Notes: generated from the letters alone by a model not told the origin. A stretch of 64,000 nucleotides of DNA from Schizochytrium sp. CCTCC M209059 (GCA_000818945.1 KN805406.1:265000-328999); one strand, 5' to 3'. Shown: positions 32,428 to 41,983, counted from the stretch's first letter. Numbers and translations: made by a program.

Positions 32428-33774
32428 ATGGGGAACTTCGTGACGAGCGGGCCAAACGAGGCCGTCGTCAAGTTCGGGTGCAGGGGCACGAGCATCCACG
32501 TGGGGTCGACGACGTTCCGATGGTGGGTCGTGGAGTCCGTGGAAAGGCTCGACCTGGGCCTGATGACACTCGAAATTAATAGTACAGATGCAGAAACGGC
32601 CAAGGGCGTCCGCGTCAATATTACCGGCATCGCCCAGGTCAAGGTGAAAGCCTTTGAGCTGCATGAGGACCGCAAGGTGCACAAGCCCAACGAAGAGGCC
32701 ATCCAGATTGCCGTGAACCACTTTCTTAGCGACTCACAAGAGACCATTCGCGATTCTCTCCGCGCCACACTCGAAGGCTATCAGCGAGAAATTCTGGGTG
32801 GTCTCACAGTAGAAGAGCTGTACAAAGACCGTAACGCTTTTTCTCAGGTTGTCAAGGATCACGTGATTCCAGACTTGCGCGCTTTAGGCTTTGACTTGTG
32901 CTCGTACGTCGTTACAGCGGTCAGCGATCTTGACGGATATCTCGACTCATTGGGCGTAACGCAGACCGCAATTGTCAAGCGCGAAGCAGAGGAAGGTAGT
33001 GCACAGCACGACGCAAGCGCACGCAAGGCCGTTGCAGGCTACAACGCCGATGCAAACAGCGTAGAGGCTGGCATCTCGCAACGAGCTCATGTTTCAATCA
33101 ACTCATCACGTGAGCTCGAAGCAGAGTCAGATCGCAATCTCAAACTTAAACGAGCAGCCTATAATCGCGAAGTCAGCCAAGCGCAAGCCGAAGCGCGTAG
33201 TGCATACAAAATTGAAGAAGCTCGCCAGAATCAAAAGCTCGTGCGCGAGAAGGCGCTCCAGAACCAGGTTCGCGAAACCATCAGAATCGATATCACCGAC
33301 CTGACCGTGAAGCGCTCACAGCGCGAGCGTGAGGGGTACTCGTTAGCGCGCGTAATGGCGCAAAAGCATGAGGCGTCTGGCGTGCAGATTCTCGCAAAGG
33401 CCAATGCAGCCAAAGTCCGCGCGTTTGGAGAGGCTGACGCAAGTGTGACGCTGGCGCGAGGTCAGGCCGAAGCGGACGCGCTTCGTCGGAAAGCAGACGC
33501 CTACGAAAAGTTTGGAAAAGCTGCAGTCATTGAAATGGTTGTAAAACGAATGCCAAGCATCGTGGAAGGCTTGACCAAGCCCTTGCGTCAAATGAAGGAG
33601 ATGACCTTTGTGGCAACGGATGATACGGGCAAGGACAAGGAGAAGAACCAGAACAAGAACAAGAAGAACAAGGCGTCGACTGAGTCTGACAGCGACAAAG
33701 CTTCGGCCGGTATTTCCAAGTCTGCTTTCCGGAAAGCGAAAAACAAGGAAGAGGAGACGGAGGCCACTTTGTAG
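32428..33774 (+). CDS. Flotillin (reggie) SPFH-domain protein
   Basis: 448 aa from the ATG giving MGNFVTSG, the family's typical N-terminus, where Gly2 is a candidate N-myristoylation site. The N-terminal SPFH/PHB domain (about 1-190) includes the TLEGYQREILGGLTVEEL block. A helical flotillin domain rich in EAxA repeats (about 190-370) follows, then YEKFGKAAVIEMVVKRMPS, a flotillin hallmark. The C-terminal 60 residues are a Lys/Asn/Glu-rich extension beyond the usual ~430 aa. Flotillins oligomerise on the cytosolic face of plasma membrane and endosomes and organise microdomains. Single exon; it converges with the MORN gene 180 bp away. Confidence 0.96.
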   Translation: MGNFVTSGPNEAVVKFGCRGTSIHVGSTTFRWWVVESVERLDLGLMTLEINSTDAETAKGVRVNITGIAQVKVKAFELHEDRKVHKPNEEAIQIAVNHFLSDSQETIRDSLRATLEGYQREILGGLTVEELYKDRNAFSQVVKDHVIPDLRALGFDLCSYVVTAVSDLDGYLDSLGVTQTAIVKREAEEGSAQHDASARKAVAGYNADANSVEAGISQRAHVSINSSRELEAESDRNLKLKRAAYNREVSQAQAEARSAYKIEEARQNQKLVREKALQNQVRETIRIDITDLTVKRSQREREGYSLARVMAQKHEASGVQILAKANAAKVRAFGEADASVTLARGQAEADALRRKADAYEKFGKAAVIEMVVKRMPSIVEGLTKPLRQMKEMTFVATDDTGKDKEKNQNKNKKNKASTESDSDKASAGISKSAFRKAKNKEEETEATL

Positions 33775-33953
33775 CGGCAGTGGCGAGCATTCTCTGCGTA
33801 GATTCGCGCCGGATGATAGAACGAACTGTAAATGTCTCGAGACCACATACATGTTTGATTTAGTTTGGGCTGCAAAAGTCTGCGAAAGTAGGCCTCGCCA
33901 CATTTCTCATGTACCACCTTGTTTGCCTTTGTATAAAACATTGCGTAGATGGA

Positions 33954-34622
33954 TTAGTTAATGAGGCGTGTCATGGATGCGTTTGAAATCTTGGCTGGAC
34001 CTCTAAAGTCCAAAGGTCGCCAGCAGACTTGTTTATTGCCACCAGCGAGGGAGTCAAAGAATTCGCCTCGGAGATCCATACCGCTCGGAAAGGAAATTCT
34101 GCACTTGCCGCGAAAGTCCGCGCCCACGAAGTTTGCAGCATACTTGGTACCATCTGGGTGCATGAAATCGCCTTCTACGGGGGACCCGTCGTACCAGTAT
34201 GCATCGAGCCGGCAAGCGGACTTTTTGTGAAGGTAGGTTCCTTGCCCATGCCGCTTGTCGTTCTGCCATTCGCCCGAGTATATGTCGTCGTTTGCATACG
34301 TGTAAGATCCCTTGCCGTGCCGAAAGCCCTGCTTGAACTCGCCACGGTACACTGTTCCGTCAGCATAGGTCATCTTGCCCACTCCTGTCCGATTTCCGTC
34401 CCGGTATTCGCCCTCGTAAGTGACGGCCTGGCTTTCCTCGCCATCCTCCTCGGCACTCGCAAAGGTATACTTGGCATCAAGCCCGTGCTTGAGCTTGCGC
34501 TCATCAAAGGGACCCTCGTAGACGTCGCCATTCGGGTACGTCACACGCGCCGAGCCGGGGCGCGTGATAAAGCTCGTCGTCTCCTGCTCGCCATCGAGGT
34601 ACTCCACCTTGACCTCCGCCAT
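33954..34622 (-). CDS. MORN-repeat protein
   Basis: 222 aa from the ATG giving MAEVKVEY; the frame is open upstream through a GT/CA microsatellite without plausible protein. About five MORN repeats occupy residues 28-180 (YEGEYRDGNRTGVGKMTY, YRGEFKQGFRHGKGSYTY, YSGEWQNDKRHGQGTY). The last two are degenerate, and a short beta-rich C-terminus follows. Similar all-MORN proteins include radial spoke head 1 and MORN scaffold proteins, which sit in cilia or at membrane contact sites. The exact orthology cannot be fixed from the sequence. Confidence 0.88.
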   Translation of the reverse strand: MAEVKVEYLDGEQETTSFITRPGSARVTYPNGDVYEGPFDERKLKHGLDAKYTFASAEEDGEESQAVTYEGEYRDGNRTGVGKMTYADGTVYRGEFKQGFRHGKGSYTYANDDIYSGEWQNDKRHGQGTYLHKKSACRLDAYWYDGSPVEGDFMHPDGTKYAANFVGADFRGKCRISFPSGMDLRGEFFDSLAGGNKQVCWRPLDFRGPAKISNASMTRLIN

Positions 34623-35030
34623 CTTGTGCTCTTGCGCTTGAGGACGCGCCCGTGCGTCTGCACGTCCGTCTTCTTTTGGTCTGTCGTGTTGTGCGGACTC
34701 TGTGCGTGTATGTGTGTGTGTGTGCGCGCCCGCGCGTGTCTCAAGCGCACGCACAACCTCCCCTTTTGCTGTAGTAGTAGTAGTATTAGCAGTAGGAGAC
34801 CAAGGTACATGTGGAAAAAGAAATAAATCCGTTGACATTAATCTTGGAACGTCTGGAACCATGGCCGTGCATAAGCCCCCAGTGGATATGAATCTATTGG
34901 TCAATTTTCTATTTATAAAGTTTCGGAATTTTCCCCTACTGGCCTAGACGCTGGGCTTCGTCCGAGTCGCACTGATAGAGGGGTTCGATATGCTTCTTGC
35001 GAGACAAGTGTGAAGGGAGTAAAGTACACT
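34623..35030. other. Spacer between MORN and 14-3-3 genes
   Basis: Holds a GT/CA microsatellite at about 34706-34726, a TAG trinucleotide run near 34773-34788 and AT-rich DNA. It is presumed to be the MORN promoter plus the 14-3-3 3' UTR. No gene was recognised. Confidence 0.55.
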
Positions 35031-36182
35031 TCATGCGCCTTGCTCCCCCCGTTGCTTTTCGAGCGGCTCTTCGTCTTGTTGCTGTTGCTGTTGCTGTTGG
35101 TGTTGCTGTTGTTGCTGTTGCTGTTGCTGTTGCTGTATCTTTTTCGTGGTTGAAGTTGAACGAGCAGACTCGTTACCTTGCGAGCGCGCAATATTGTTGT
35201 TCGACCACTCGAGCAGAGATTCGTGAATAATCTTGAGAATGCGCGTCGTCTCCGTAGTATACTCTTCGACATGCGCTACAGCCGTCGATGGCTCTGAAAT
35301 GAGATCGTTGGGGTGCTTTACCATGGATGCGCCACCTTGAGACGCTCCACCTGGATCATTTGCGGAGTTTCCATTTGCACCGGTTCCACGCAAGTGAATG
35401 TTGCGACGTGAGGACATTGGAGCATTCGTAGTTGGATCGAGACCGAGCTCGGCGGCCGCGTCGTCATAGGCAGCCTTGGCAAAGTCGACAGCTTTGGCTG
35501 GATCACGTGCAATGTCATGGTAAAAGATGGCAAAGTTGAGCACAAGACTGAGGCGCACAGGGTCAGTGGGGGAAAGGTCGCTCTGCGATTCCTCAAAGGC
35601 GCCCTTGTAAAACTCCTCTGCATCCTTGATCCAACGCGAACGTTTTTCAATCAGCAGATCGGAGGGATGCCGTGGGACAGGCAGCTCACACATGTACCGC
35701 AAATGATCACCCGCGAGTTTGGAGTAGAAGACGACGCTCTCGGCCCCGGATGCGACGGGAAGCAAAACGTCTCGGATGAGCGCCACGATTTGCGTACAGA
35801 GATTCTCGAATTGGACGACTTTGAGCGCGCGGAACTCCCCGACAAGGGCTGCGCCAGGCGCCTTGGCGAGCATGAGTCGCTTTTGCTGCGCCAATAGCTG
35901 CCGGAGGGCCTTGCGCTGCGCATTGACGACCTTTTTGAGCGACTTGGCAAAGAGCGCGCGCTCCTCGGCATCAAAGGTATGCTCCGGGTCGGTCTCGTAC
36001 GAGCGCGTCGCGGCCTCCGCAAGGAAGCGCACCGTGTCCTCGGGCCGCCCGACCTCCGCGCACACGCGAGCGAGTCCGACAAGGTCGAGGCCTGTGGACC
36101 CGTCGTCGCCATCCTGCCAGCGACGCGCGGAGTCACGACTGTCCAGCGACGAGGCCAGCGCGCCCTCGACCTCTTCCTCCAT
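35031..36182 (-). CDS. Divergent 14-3-3 domain protein with polyglutamine tail
   Basis: 383 aa from the ATG giving MEEEVEG; the frame runs on upstream but is not 14-3-3-like. The 14-3-3 fold covers about residues 30-328. Phosphopeptide-binding positions look retained: KKVVNAQR near 83-90, GDHLRYMCE with Arg162-Tyr163, and PTDPVRLSLVLNFAIFYH near 205-222. The Asn in the last helix (RDNLTLW in canonical proteins) is replaced in ESLLEW. A roughly 55-residue Ser/Gly/Asn insert separates the last two helices (250-305), where canonical proteins have about ten residues. The C-terminus is polyglutamine (350-369) plus a charged end. A phosphoprotein adaptor with altered groove is the likely role. This is probably not the housekeeping 14-3-3. 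Confidence 0.88.
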   Translation of the reverse strand: MEEEVEGALASSLDSRDSARRWQDGDDGSTGLDLVGLARVCAEVGRPEDTVRFLAEAATRSYETDPEHTFDAEERALFAKSLKKVVNAQRKALRQLLAQQKRLMLAKAPGAALVGEFRALKVVQFENLCTQIVALIRDVLLPVASGAESVVFYSKLAGDHLRYMCELPVPRHPSDLLIEKRSRWIKDAEEFYKGAFEESQSDLSPTDPVRLSLVLNFAIFYHDIARDPAKAVDFAKAAYDDAAAELGLDPTTNAPMSSRRNIHLRGTGANGNSANDPGGASQGGASMVKHPNDLISEPSTAVAHVEEYTTETTRILKIIHESLLEWSNNNIARSQGNESARSTSTTKKIQQQQQQQQQQQHQQQQQQQQDEEPLEKQRGEQGA

Positions 36183-36671
36183 CGTGCCCGCTCTACTCCG
36201 GGCGACGCGCGCTCCCCTGTGCTGCGTCGACCTTGCGACTCTACGAAGTGCAGTGGTGAAACACTGTCTCCTCCTCCTCCTCTCTCTCCTCATGAACTTC
36301 GGTGATGGCTCCGATGGATGACTCACATAGAAATAGCAAGCAACAAAACTGTTGAAAGCTTGGTCGAGATTAGGCCTAGCAGGAACAAATGCTGCAGACA
36401 GCGAGTCGTCACGACCATGGGTGATGCAAAGGTACGGTCGCTTGAACATTCTCAAAGGATGGTCCGTGAAAATTGGCTTTCCGCGGTACACATGCACACA
36501 GAGCTTGGATCAAAAGATGCATTCTTCGAAAATGGGAAAATAGCGGCCTGCCGGCGTGAATAAACTCTTTAAACAAACGAGATGATGATGTCTTGCAGCA
36601 CCTCCGACGAGACAAAGTCTTTTTTGTCCGCTCTTTAGCTTCTCATATCTTCTTTTTTTCTCTTTATCTCG
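36183..36671. other. Spacer between 14-3-3 and NIS synthetase genes
   Basis: Holds the 14-3-3 promoter and the 3' flank of the siderophore synthetase gene. It has a T-rich 3' region at about 36610-36670 and a CTC-rich stretch near 36268-36290. No gene or repeat array was recognised. Confidence 0.55.
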
Positions 36672-38651
36672 CTAACACTGGTCAGAAACGTAGAGTGGAT
36701 TCACAAAAGAGTTGACGTAGAACTCATCCTTGCTGGCAAGGCAGCGCATCAGGAAGAGACATTTGTAACGCGAGCGAGGGCGTTCGAGCAAATACTTGCG
36801 GGAACGTTCCACGTGATCGGCGAGGCGTGGCTCGCAGCGCACCGTTTCCTCAAAGAGATTGAGAATTGTGGGGCGCACGTCGCCGGCCAGGAGATCCGCG
36901 ACATCGAGGCGAAAGGAATCTGCAATGATAGACGCAATGGGGACCAAGTGACTGTGTACGAGGATGTGTTCAAGCGCCCCAAGCATGTAGTCATAGTCTT
37001 CCGTTTCTTCCTCTGGATCGTCGTTACCGCCCAGGATATAGTCTTGCCGAGGGTGAAGACGTTCCATGATGTCGCCCCATCCATGCAGGTCGAGCACGTC
37101 AAGATGCGCGCACATGCCTCCACAAAGGTCGCGATACATAATTCTGTCGAGCATTCCTGTAAAGCGATTCATGACAAGTACGGCATTCTGCTGATGGGCC
37201 TCAAGAACAACGCCGAAGCGAAGCCAAAGACCGAGCACGCCGCGAAGGACCACACTTGCGTAATTGCCAAAGTAGGCGCGCGCTTGCTCCGCTGTTCGCA
37301 CCCCCGCGTCACGCTTCATGATATGGACAAGGACAGGGGAATCACCGCCCTGCGAAGGAATCCGAGAGAGAAGCGCGGCAAGCGGCAGTTGCACCAAAGG
37401 CGAGCCAGCTGGCTCGCGCGGGACGACCCGCAGCAGGCAAGAGAGGTATCGTGCGTCTTCGTAGACAAAGTCGCGCGTGTGCTCGTAGTTCAGCCAGGCG
37501 CCGACCGGTTCGTCGAGAATTTCGATCTTGCCGTCCAAGAAGCTTGCGTCCGAATGAGAAAGCATTGCCTTGAGCATTTCGCCAAGAACTGGGCTGTCGT
37601 GAGCCTCGACTGGGGACACGTACCGTACCAGACTCGAGGCCTGGACATCGAGCGGTAGCTTTACATGAACACTGGTCTTAGCGGAAGCATCTTGCGAAAT
37701 TGGTACCATCGTTCGCAGAGACATTGTCGCGTGCGTGGGGAGCGAGACGCACTCCGCATCTAAAGTGATGATTTCTTTGGACTGGAGAAGGGATTCAAAG
37801 CGCGAAAGCAAAGGTTCCAGGTGCCCAGGATGGACAGGAAGCGGCTCAAATGCAGTGGAGTCCAAGCCGAGGTCTTCGACGGCGCGTTTCCAGGTCGTCC
37901 AGGTGTCGGGAAAGTGGCTCGCGAATACCTGGCTCATGGACATGGCACCTTCGAGCGCAAGAAGATCGCAGCGCACGGCGAGGAGACGAAGTGGAACAAC
38001 CGTTCCGAACTCGGGGGCGAAAGCACACACTTGAGCTGGAGTAAGAGGCAACTTGCATTTCGCTGACGGATGATGAGGATGCCCGTCAAAGGCAGCCAGC
38101 TGCTCCCAAAAGACCAGATCCTCGCGTTTCTCGGGCGCAAGTGCATTGAAAAAAGCATCTTGTTCATTGACTTCTCCGAAAGCATCCGCAATGAAGGCAG
38201 GCCGCGCGGCCAGAGCGAGTGACTCCCCCATGACGGCATGCGCGAGCTCGCGATGTACAGCAGCCCATTTCGCCTCGTCGAAGTCTTTGCCAAGACGCGA
38301 ACGCACAGCTGGCTCGCTCCACGCGAGTAGCTCTGCGGCGGAGCGCACGATGACAGCTGCGGCATGGCTGCCCTTGGCTTCTTCTTCTTCTTCTTCTTCT
38401 TCTTCTTCTTCTGTATCCTCCTCCGAATGGCGTCGATCTTCTCGTACCTGCTGCCGCTGCGCCTTGGCGCTGCTGCAATTCGGCGAAGTCAGCGCGCCGT
38501 AAACGTCGCCCTGAATGACCCAGGCGTCCTCGACCTCGTCCCAGGCCGCCGCAGCCTCGCGCTCGACGTCGCCGAGGACCTGCTCGCGCACGAGGTGCTG
38601 CCAGACGCGCTCGCACGACCTCCGCTCCGCGCGGCGCGCCGGGTCCTCCAT
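36672..38651 (-). CDS. IucA/IucC-family (NIS) siderophore synthetase
   Basis: 659 aa, single exon. Residues 135-410 match the IucA/IucC domain: HPHHPSAKCK (191-200) is the family's HPxHPxxK motif, PVHPGH (272-277) the second His motif, SLRTMVP (311-317) and VHVKLPLDVQASSLVR (328-343) the ATP/substrate region. Residues 440-655 match the FhuF-like C-terminal domain: GVVLEAHQQNAVLVM (480-494), RDLCGGM (507-513), and MRCL followed by FVNPL at the end. NIS synthetases adenylate citrate, 2-oxoglutarate or succinate and condense them with amines or alcohols to make hydroxycarboxylate siderophores such as rhizoferrin or aerobactin. Polyglutamate (81-91), from a TTC microsatellite, is inserted near the N-terminus. 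No other siderophore gene is nearby. The family is mainly bacterial, so transfer is suspected. Confidence 0.92.
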   Translation of the reverse strand: MEDPARRAERRSCERVWQHLVREQVLGDVEREAAAAWDEVEDAWVIQGDVYGALTSPNCSSAKAQRQQVREDRRHSEEDTEEEEEEEEEEEAKGSHAAAVIVRSAAELLAWSEPAVRSRLGKDFDEAKWAAVHRELAHAVMGESLALAARPAFIADAFGEVNEQDAFFNALAPEKREDLVFWEQLAAFDGHPHHPSAKCKLPLTPAQVCAFAPEFGTVVPLRLLAVRCDLLALEGAMSMSQVFASHFPDTWTTWKRAVEDLGLDSTAFEPLPVHPGHLEPLLSRFESLLQSKEIITLDAECVSLPTHATMSLRTMVPISQDASAKTSVHVKLPLDVQASSLVRYVSPVEAHDSPVLGEMLKAMLSHSDASFLDGKIEILDEPVGAWLNYEHTRDFVYEDARYLSCLLRVVPREPAGSPLVQLPLAALLSRIPSQGGDSPVLVHIMKRDAGVRTAEQARAYFGNYASVVLRGVLGLWLRFGVVLEAHQQNAVLVMNRFTGMLDRIMYRDLCGGMCAHLDVLDLHGWGDIMERLHPRQDYILGGNDDPEEETEDYDYMLGALEHILVHSHLVPIASIIADSFRLDVADLLAGDVRPTILNLFEETVRCEPRLADHVERSRKYLLERPRSRYKCLFLMRCLASKDEFYVNSFVNPLYVSDQC

Positions 38652-39589
38652 GCCGGCCTCGCCAAGCGCGCTCTCTCTCGCTCTCTCTCTTCGTCCCCGT
38701 CCCCGTCACCTGCGACGCGCGGGCAGACGCGACCAGCAGCGCCGCCGACCGCGCGGGAGGCCGGGCGAGCACGCCGCGCCGCTCCGAAGCGGGTCTGCCG
38801 CGGCGGCGCGCGGCCGCGGGAGGGCCGCGGCGAGCGGAGCGGAGCGGAGCGGAGCGAGGGACGCCGCGCAGCAGCGGCGGCGGAGTGGTACCAGAAGCGG
38901 GAGAATGCTGCAGCAGCACGAGCTGCATGCTGCATGGCATGCGAGGGGTGTGCGCCGCCAAGACGCGACGCGACGCGGCCCGACCCGACCCGACGCGACG
39001 CGACGCGACGCGACGCGCGGCGCCGCGTGCGATGCAGAGCGAGGTCCGGCGAGCACAGCCTTGCGCTTGCGAAGCAACTCGCGCGCGCCAGCAGACGTGC
39101 CGCGAGCCAGGTCAGCTGGCTGCCGGCAGCCAGATGCAGCGCAGGGTAGTGAATGTACGTATAGGTAGTGCAGGGCAGCGCGGTGCACAATACAGCGGGG
39201 CCAGGCCGGCCGGCCTTCCTGGCTCGTGCGTGCACGTGCGCGCGAGTATGATTTGTGTGTGTGTGTGTGTTGCAGCTGCTATGCATTGCACATGGCTTGG
39301 TGGGGCTGGGTCAAGCTCGAGGAGGAAAAGGACTCGGAGGTGGTGGTGGTGGTGGTGGAGATGGAGGAGAAGTCGAGCCAGAAGGCGCGCAAAAAAATGG
39401 CTGCGATGATTCCTGCTAAGGCTTGAGACTGGGCTAGTGGCGGCAGTGAGTGAGAGTCTCAAAAGTAAGCTCGCGAATTGGAGATCATTACTCGTACGTA
39501 GTAGGCCTAGGCCTAGGGCCTAATAGTAGTAGCCTGGAACAATCTTTCTTTACAAAAATAAGTACGGAGTACGCCTTGTAATGGCAAAA
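38652..39589. other. Repeat-rich spacer upstream of the NIS synthetase
   Basis: GCGGA pentanucleotide units at 38831-38856, GACGC/GACCC units at about 38964-39019, a GT run at about 39255-39271 and a GGT trinucleotide run near 39341-39358. It serves as the promoter of the siderophore synthetase and the 3' flank of the DD3-3-like gene. Overlapping frames on both strands are repeat translations. Confidence 0.6.
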
Positions 39590-41983
39590 TCAGACCGCAG
39601 TGGGAGCACCGCGGTCAGCGCTGTCGAGGCTGACGTAGTTCGAAGGGAAGACGCCGACCTGGCCGGAATCCAGGCGACCCTCCCACCACCCCGAGGCATC
39701 CTGCTTGAGAACGGTGATGCGGTCGCCCGCCGCAAAGGTGAGTTCACCCGACTCGTTCGCCGTATGTTCATATAGCGCGTGCGCAGTAACTGTAAGTGAA
39801 GCACCGGGAGAAGCAGTCCCGGCAAGCTTTGGAGCCGTGTAGGCAGCGGGGGAAGGCTTGCTTGCCTGAGCTGCCTGGGCTCGGGCTGCAGCGCGACGAC
39901 GCATCCGTGGCCGGACAAAAAAGACAAGGGCAGCGGCGACGCCAGCAGCGCCGAGAAGCGAGCCCATGACCACACCGGCAACGGCACCGCCCGAAAGGCC
40001 ACCCGCCTGTACCATGAGCATCCCCTTTTGCGAGCGATTCGAAAAATTGTTGTTGCGCGTGCTCATGTACCGGTAGGTTCCCTCCTTCGACTTGAGAAGG
40101 CCCGCGTCGAAATACGGCGTCTTTTGCCCGCTCAGTTTCATGCAGTTGCGATGGTCGCGGTCCGCTGCGTCATTATTATTCTCGTGCACGTCCCGGAGCG
40201 TGGCGATGGTGTAGCATGTGTCCGCATCCTCCACATCCTGGTCCAAAAAGGCAAGTCGTCGGTACGTGGCCGTGTCCGCGTTGAAGATGTTAAAGCTCGT
40301 AGCATCTGAAATGATGTAGTTTCCGCTTTCTTCGCTTACTTGCACGAGGTTGCTTCGATCCGTCTTGCCTTCGTTAAGATTGTTCGGGTTAGGAGGTCCG
40401 CCCTCGCCACTGTTCGGGTTTCGGTTCGGGTTATAGTCGGACCCCGTCCATTGCACATGAACGCAATCGTCCTCCGTGATGACCAACTTGTTGGGCACAA
40501 AGTCATATTCTACGGCTGGGTAAGTGTCCACAATATTGCCCCGCTTTCCTCGAACGTTTAGGTTGTAAATGTTCTCGCAGTCCGAATCGCTCGGGCGCTC
40601 GCGCACCTCAAACGAATACGAGCGGTCCTGAAAGGTGCGCCCAATCTGGTCCGAGTTGATTGCGAGACCAAGTTTGCAGTTCGAGGTTGTGCAGAGGTTG
40701 TCAATGCTGTAAAAGACGTCTTCGGGGTTATTGTCGCGATCGCGAATTGGGCTCAAGTCGTCGTTGAGGGTTGAGTCTCCATTGACACTGACATGATCAA
40801 AGTCCGAGCTCGAAATGTTGTAGCGTAGGCGCAACACACAAGTCTTGCGACCAGCAAGGTAATCCGGAATTGTCCAATTGTAAAAGTAATTTTGCCCATT
40901 GCCTGCGACGTTACCAAGGTGATTGTCTCGAGAGAAGGCAGCGGAAACGCACTCTGGGGCAGTCACGCCGTTGTAAACAGTGTTCCACGCCGGGTGACTT
41001 TCCCATGTCCCCCCTTGCTCAACACAGTGGCGGTAGTTGTTCGGCAGTGTCCCAGTTCCGGTGCAGTCTGGACAAGAGCAGTAGAACTTTTCTTTGACGT
41101 TTTGAGACTCGGACGCAATCTTGTCGCAGCGACCCATGTCAGACGTGAGAATTGCGACGTCGATCCAAGGGCTCGGTGCCCACCACGGATAGTATTCAGA
41201 CTCTTCGGGGCACTCGAGGCCGTAACGGGCACCATTCGGGTTTTGCCGAGTGAAACGCGCGTCCCGTTTGTTCGCGTTGAGATCTTGGTCTGCGGTGAAG
41301 AGGCCTTTGTTACGTTCCACGCTCTTGCAAAACTCGTAGAAGCGATAGCTTTCGTGTCGACCATAGCGGTAGTTATCCTGAGCATCGGGATCGTCTGGAA
41401 TTGTAGCCGTGTTGGTCGTATCCTGGTTGTGAATCGGCGTACCGTCGCGTGGGTAGCAGACTTCTCCGACGGCGTCACTCCCGCAGTCGTCGGTCATACT
41501 AAAGGTCCCGGCCTCGTCGTCTTCGCATGCAACCTGGATGATGAGATCCGAGTGCACTTTGTCGTTGGCTCCACTCCCATGCTGATTCGTCCACTCTACA
41601 GAGAGGATGCTGTTTGCATAGTAGTACATCTTGGGTGTATTGATGGCGTCTGGGTGCACCAAGAAACCGTCCTCACCGACTGCAGACTCTTGCTGGTCCT
41701 CGGTGAGGTCAGTGTTGATGGCATTGCAAGTCGCCCGGGCTTCTTCCTCATCGTCATCGTTATACTTGTAGCAATCAAAAGGATATGCGCGAGGGCAGCT
41801 ATAGCCGCCATTGTTGTTATTTTGCGAGTCGAAGAGTCTGTTCGCGTTTGCTCTCGCCTTGTTATTGCTATTGTTGCAGTTCCTGTTGTTGCTGCCTCGC
41901 GGGTTGTGCATATAGACGTCGGCATACGCTTGCGATGCGAGCGAAAGCAAGGTGACAAGCGCCACCAGTGAGCGGCACGACAT
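39590..41983 (-). CDS. DD3-3-like ectodomain, single TM, cytosolic SH3 protein
   Basis: 797 aa, single exon. The signal peptide (residues 1-21, ending AYA) is followed by DVYMHNPRGSNNR, the characteristic opening of Dictyostelium DD3-3-type proteins. A Cys- and Asn-rich ectodomain runs to about 650, with many paired Cys and Tyr/Trp-rich segments (YYPWWAPSPW, CSCPDC) and NxS/T sites. A glycine-rich transmembrane segment (665-690) ends in RPRMRRR, indicating a cytosolic C-terminus. An Ala/Pro linker leads to an SH3 domain at 735-785: ALYEHTANESGELTF, GWWEG, VGVFPSNYV with the conserved aromatic groove. It is probably a cell-surface receptor or adhesion protein linked to cytosolic proline-rich partners. 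The function of the DD3-3 domain is not established to my knowledge. Confidence 0.88.
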   Translation of the reverse strand: MSCRSLVALVTLLSLASQAYADVYMHNPRGSNNRNCNNSNNKARANANRLFDSQNNNNGGYSCPRAYPFDCYKYNDDDEEEARATCNAINTDLTEDQQESAVGEDGFLVHPDAINTPKMYYYANSILSVEWTNQHGSGANDKVHSDLIIQVACEDDEAGTFSMTDDCGSDAVGEVCYPRDGTPIHNQDTTNTATIPDDPDAQDNYRYGRHESYRFYEFCKSVERNKGLFTADQDLNANKRDARFTRQNPNGARYGLECPEESEYYPWWAPSPWIDVAILTSDMGRCDKIASESQNVKEKFYCSCPDCTGTGTLPNNYRHCVEQGGTWESHPAWNTVYNGVTAPECVSAAFSRDNHLGNVAGNGQNYFYNWTIPDYLAGRKTCVLRLRYNISSSDFDHVSVNGDSTLNDDLSPIRDRDNNPEDVFYSIDNLCTTSNCKLGLAINSDQIGRTFQDRSYSFEVRERPSDSDCENIYNLNVRGKRGNIVDTYPAVEYDFVPNKLVITEDDCVHVQWTGSDYNPNRNPNSGEGGPPNPNNLNEGKTDRSNLVQVSEESGNYIISDATSFNIFNADTATYRRLAFLDQDVEDADTCYTIATLRDVHENNNDAADRDHRNCMKLSGQKTPYFDAGLLKSKEGTYRYMSTRNNNFSNRSQKGMLMVQAGGLSGGAVAGVVMGSLLGAAGVAAALVFFVRPRMRRRAAARAQAAQASKPSPAAYTAPKLAGTASPGASLTVTAHALYEHTANESGELTFAAGDRITVLKQDASGWWEGRLDSGQVGVFPSNYVSLDSADRGAPTAV

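Noticed and set aside
36672..38651. Bacterial contamination as source of the NIS synthetase gene
   Set aside because: Flanked on both sides without a visible break by typical eukaryotic genes, and the frame contains the host-type TTC/GAA microsatellite; kept as suspected ancient transfer instead.
40892..41971. 359-codon frame antisense to the DD3-3/SH3 gene
   Set aside because: Shadow frame without domains; the minus strand has signal peptide, TM and SH3 in order.
39590..41983. Lytic polysaccharide monooxygenase for the DD3-3-like protein
   Set aside because: Predicted signal cleavage leaves Asp, not the N-terminal His needed for the copper brace, and the opening motif is DD3-3-like.
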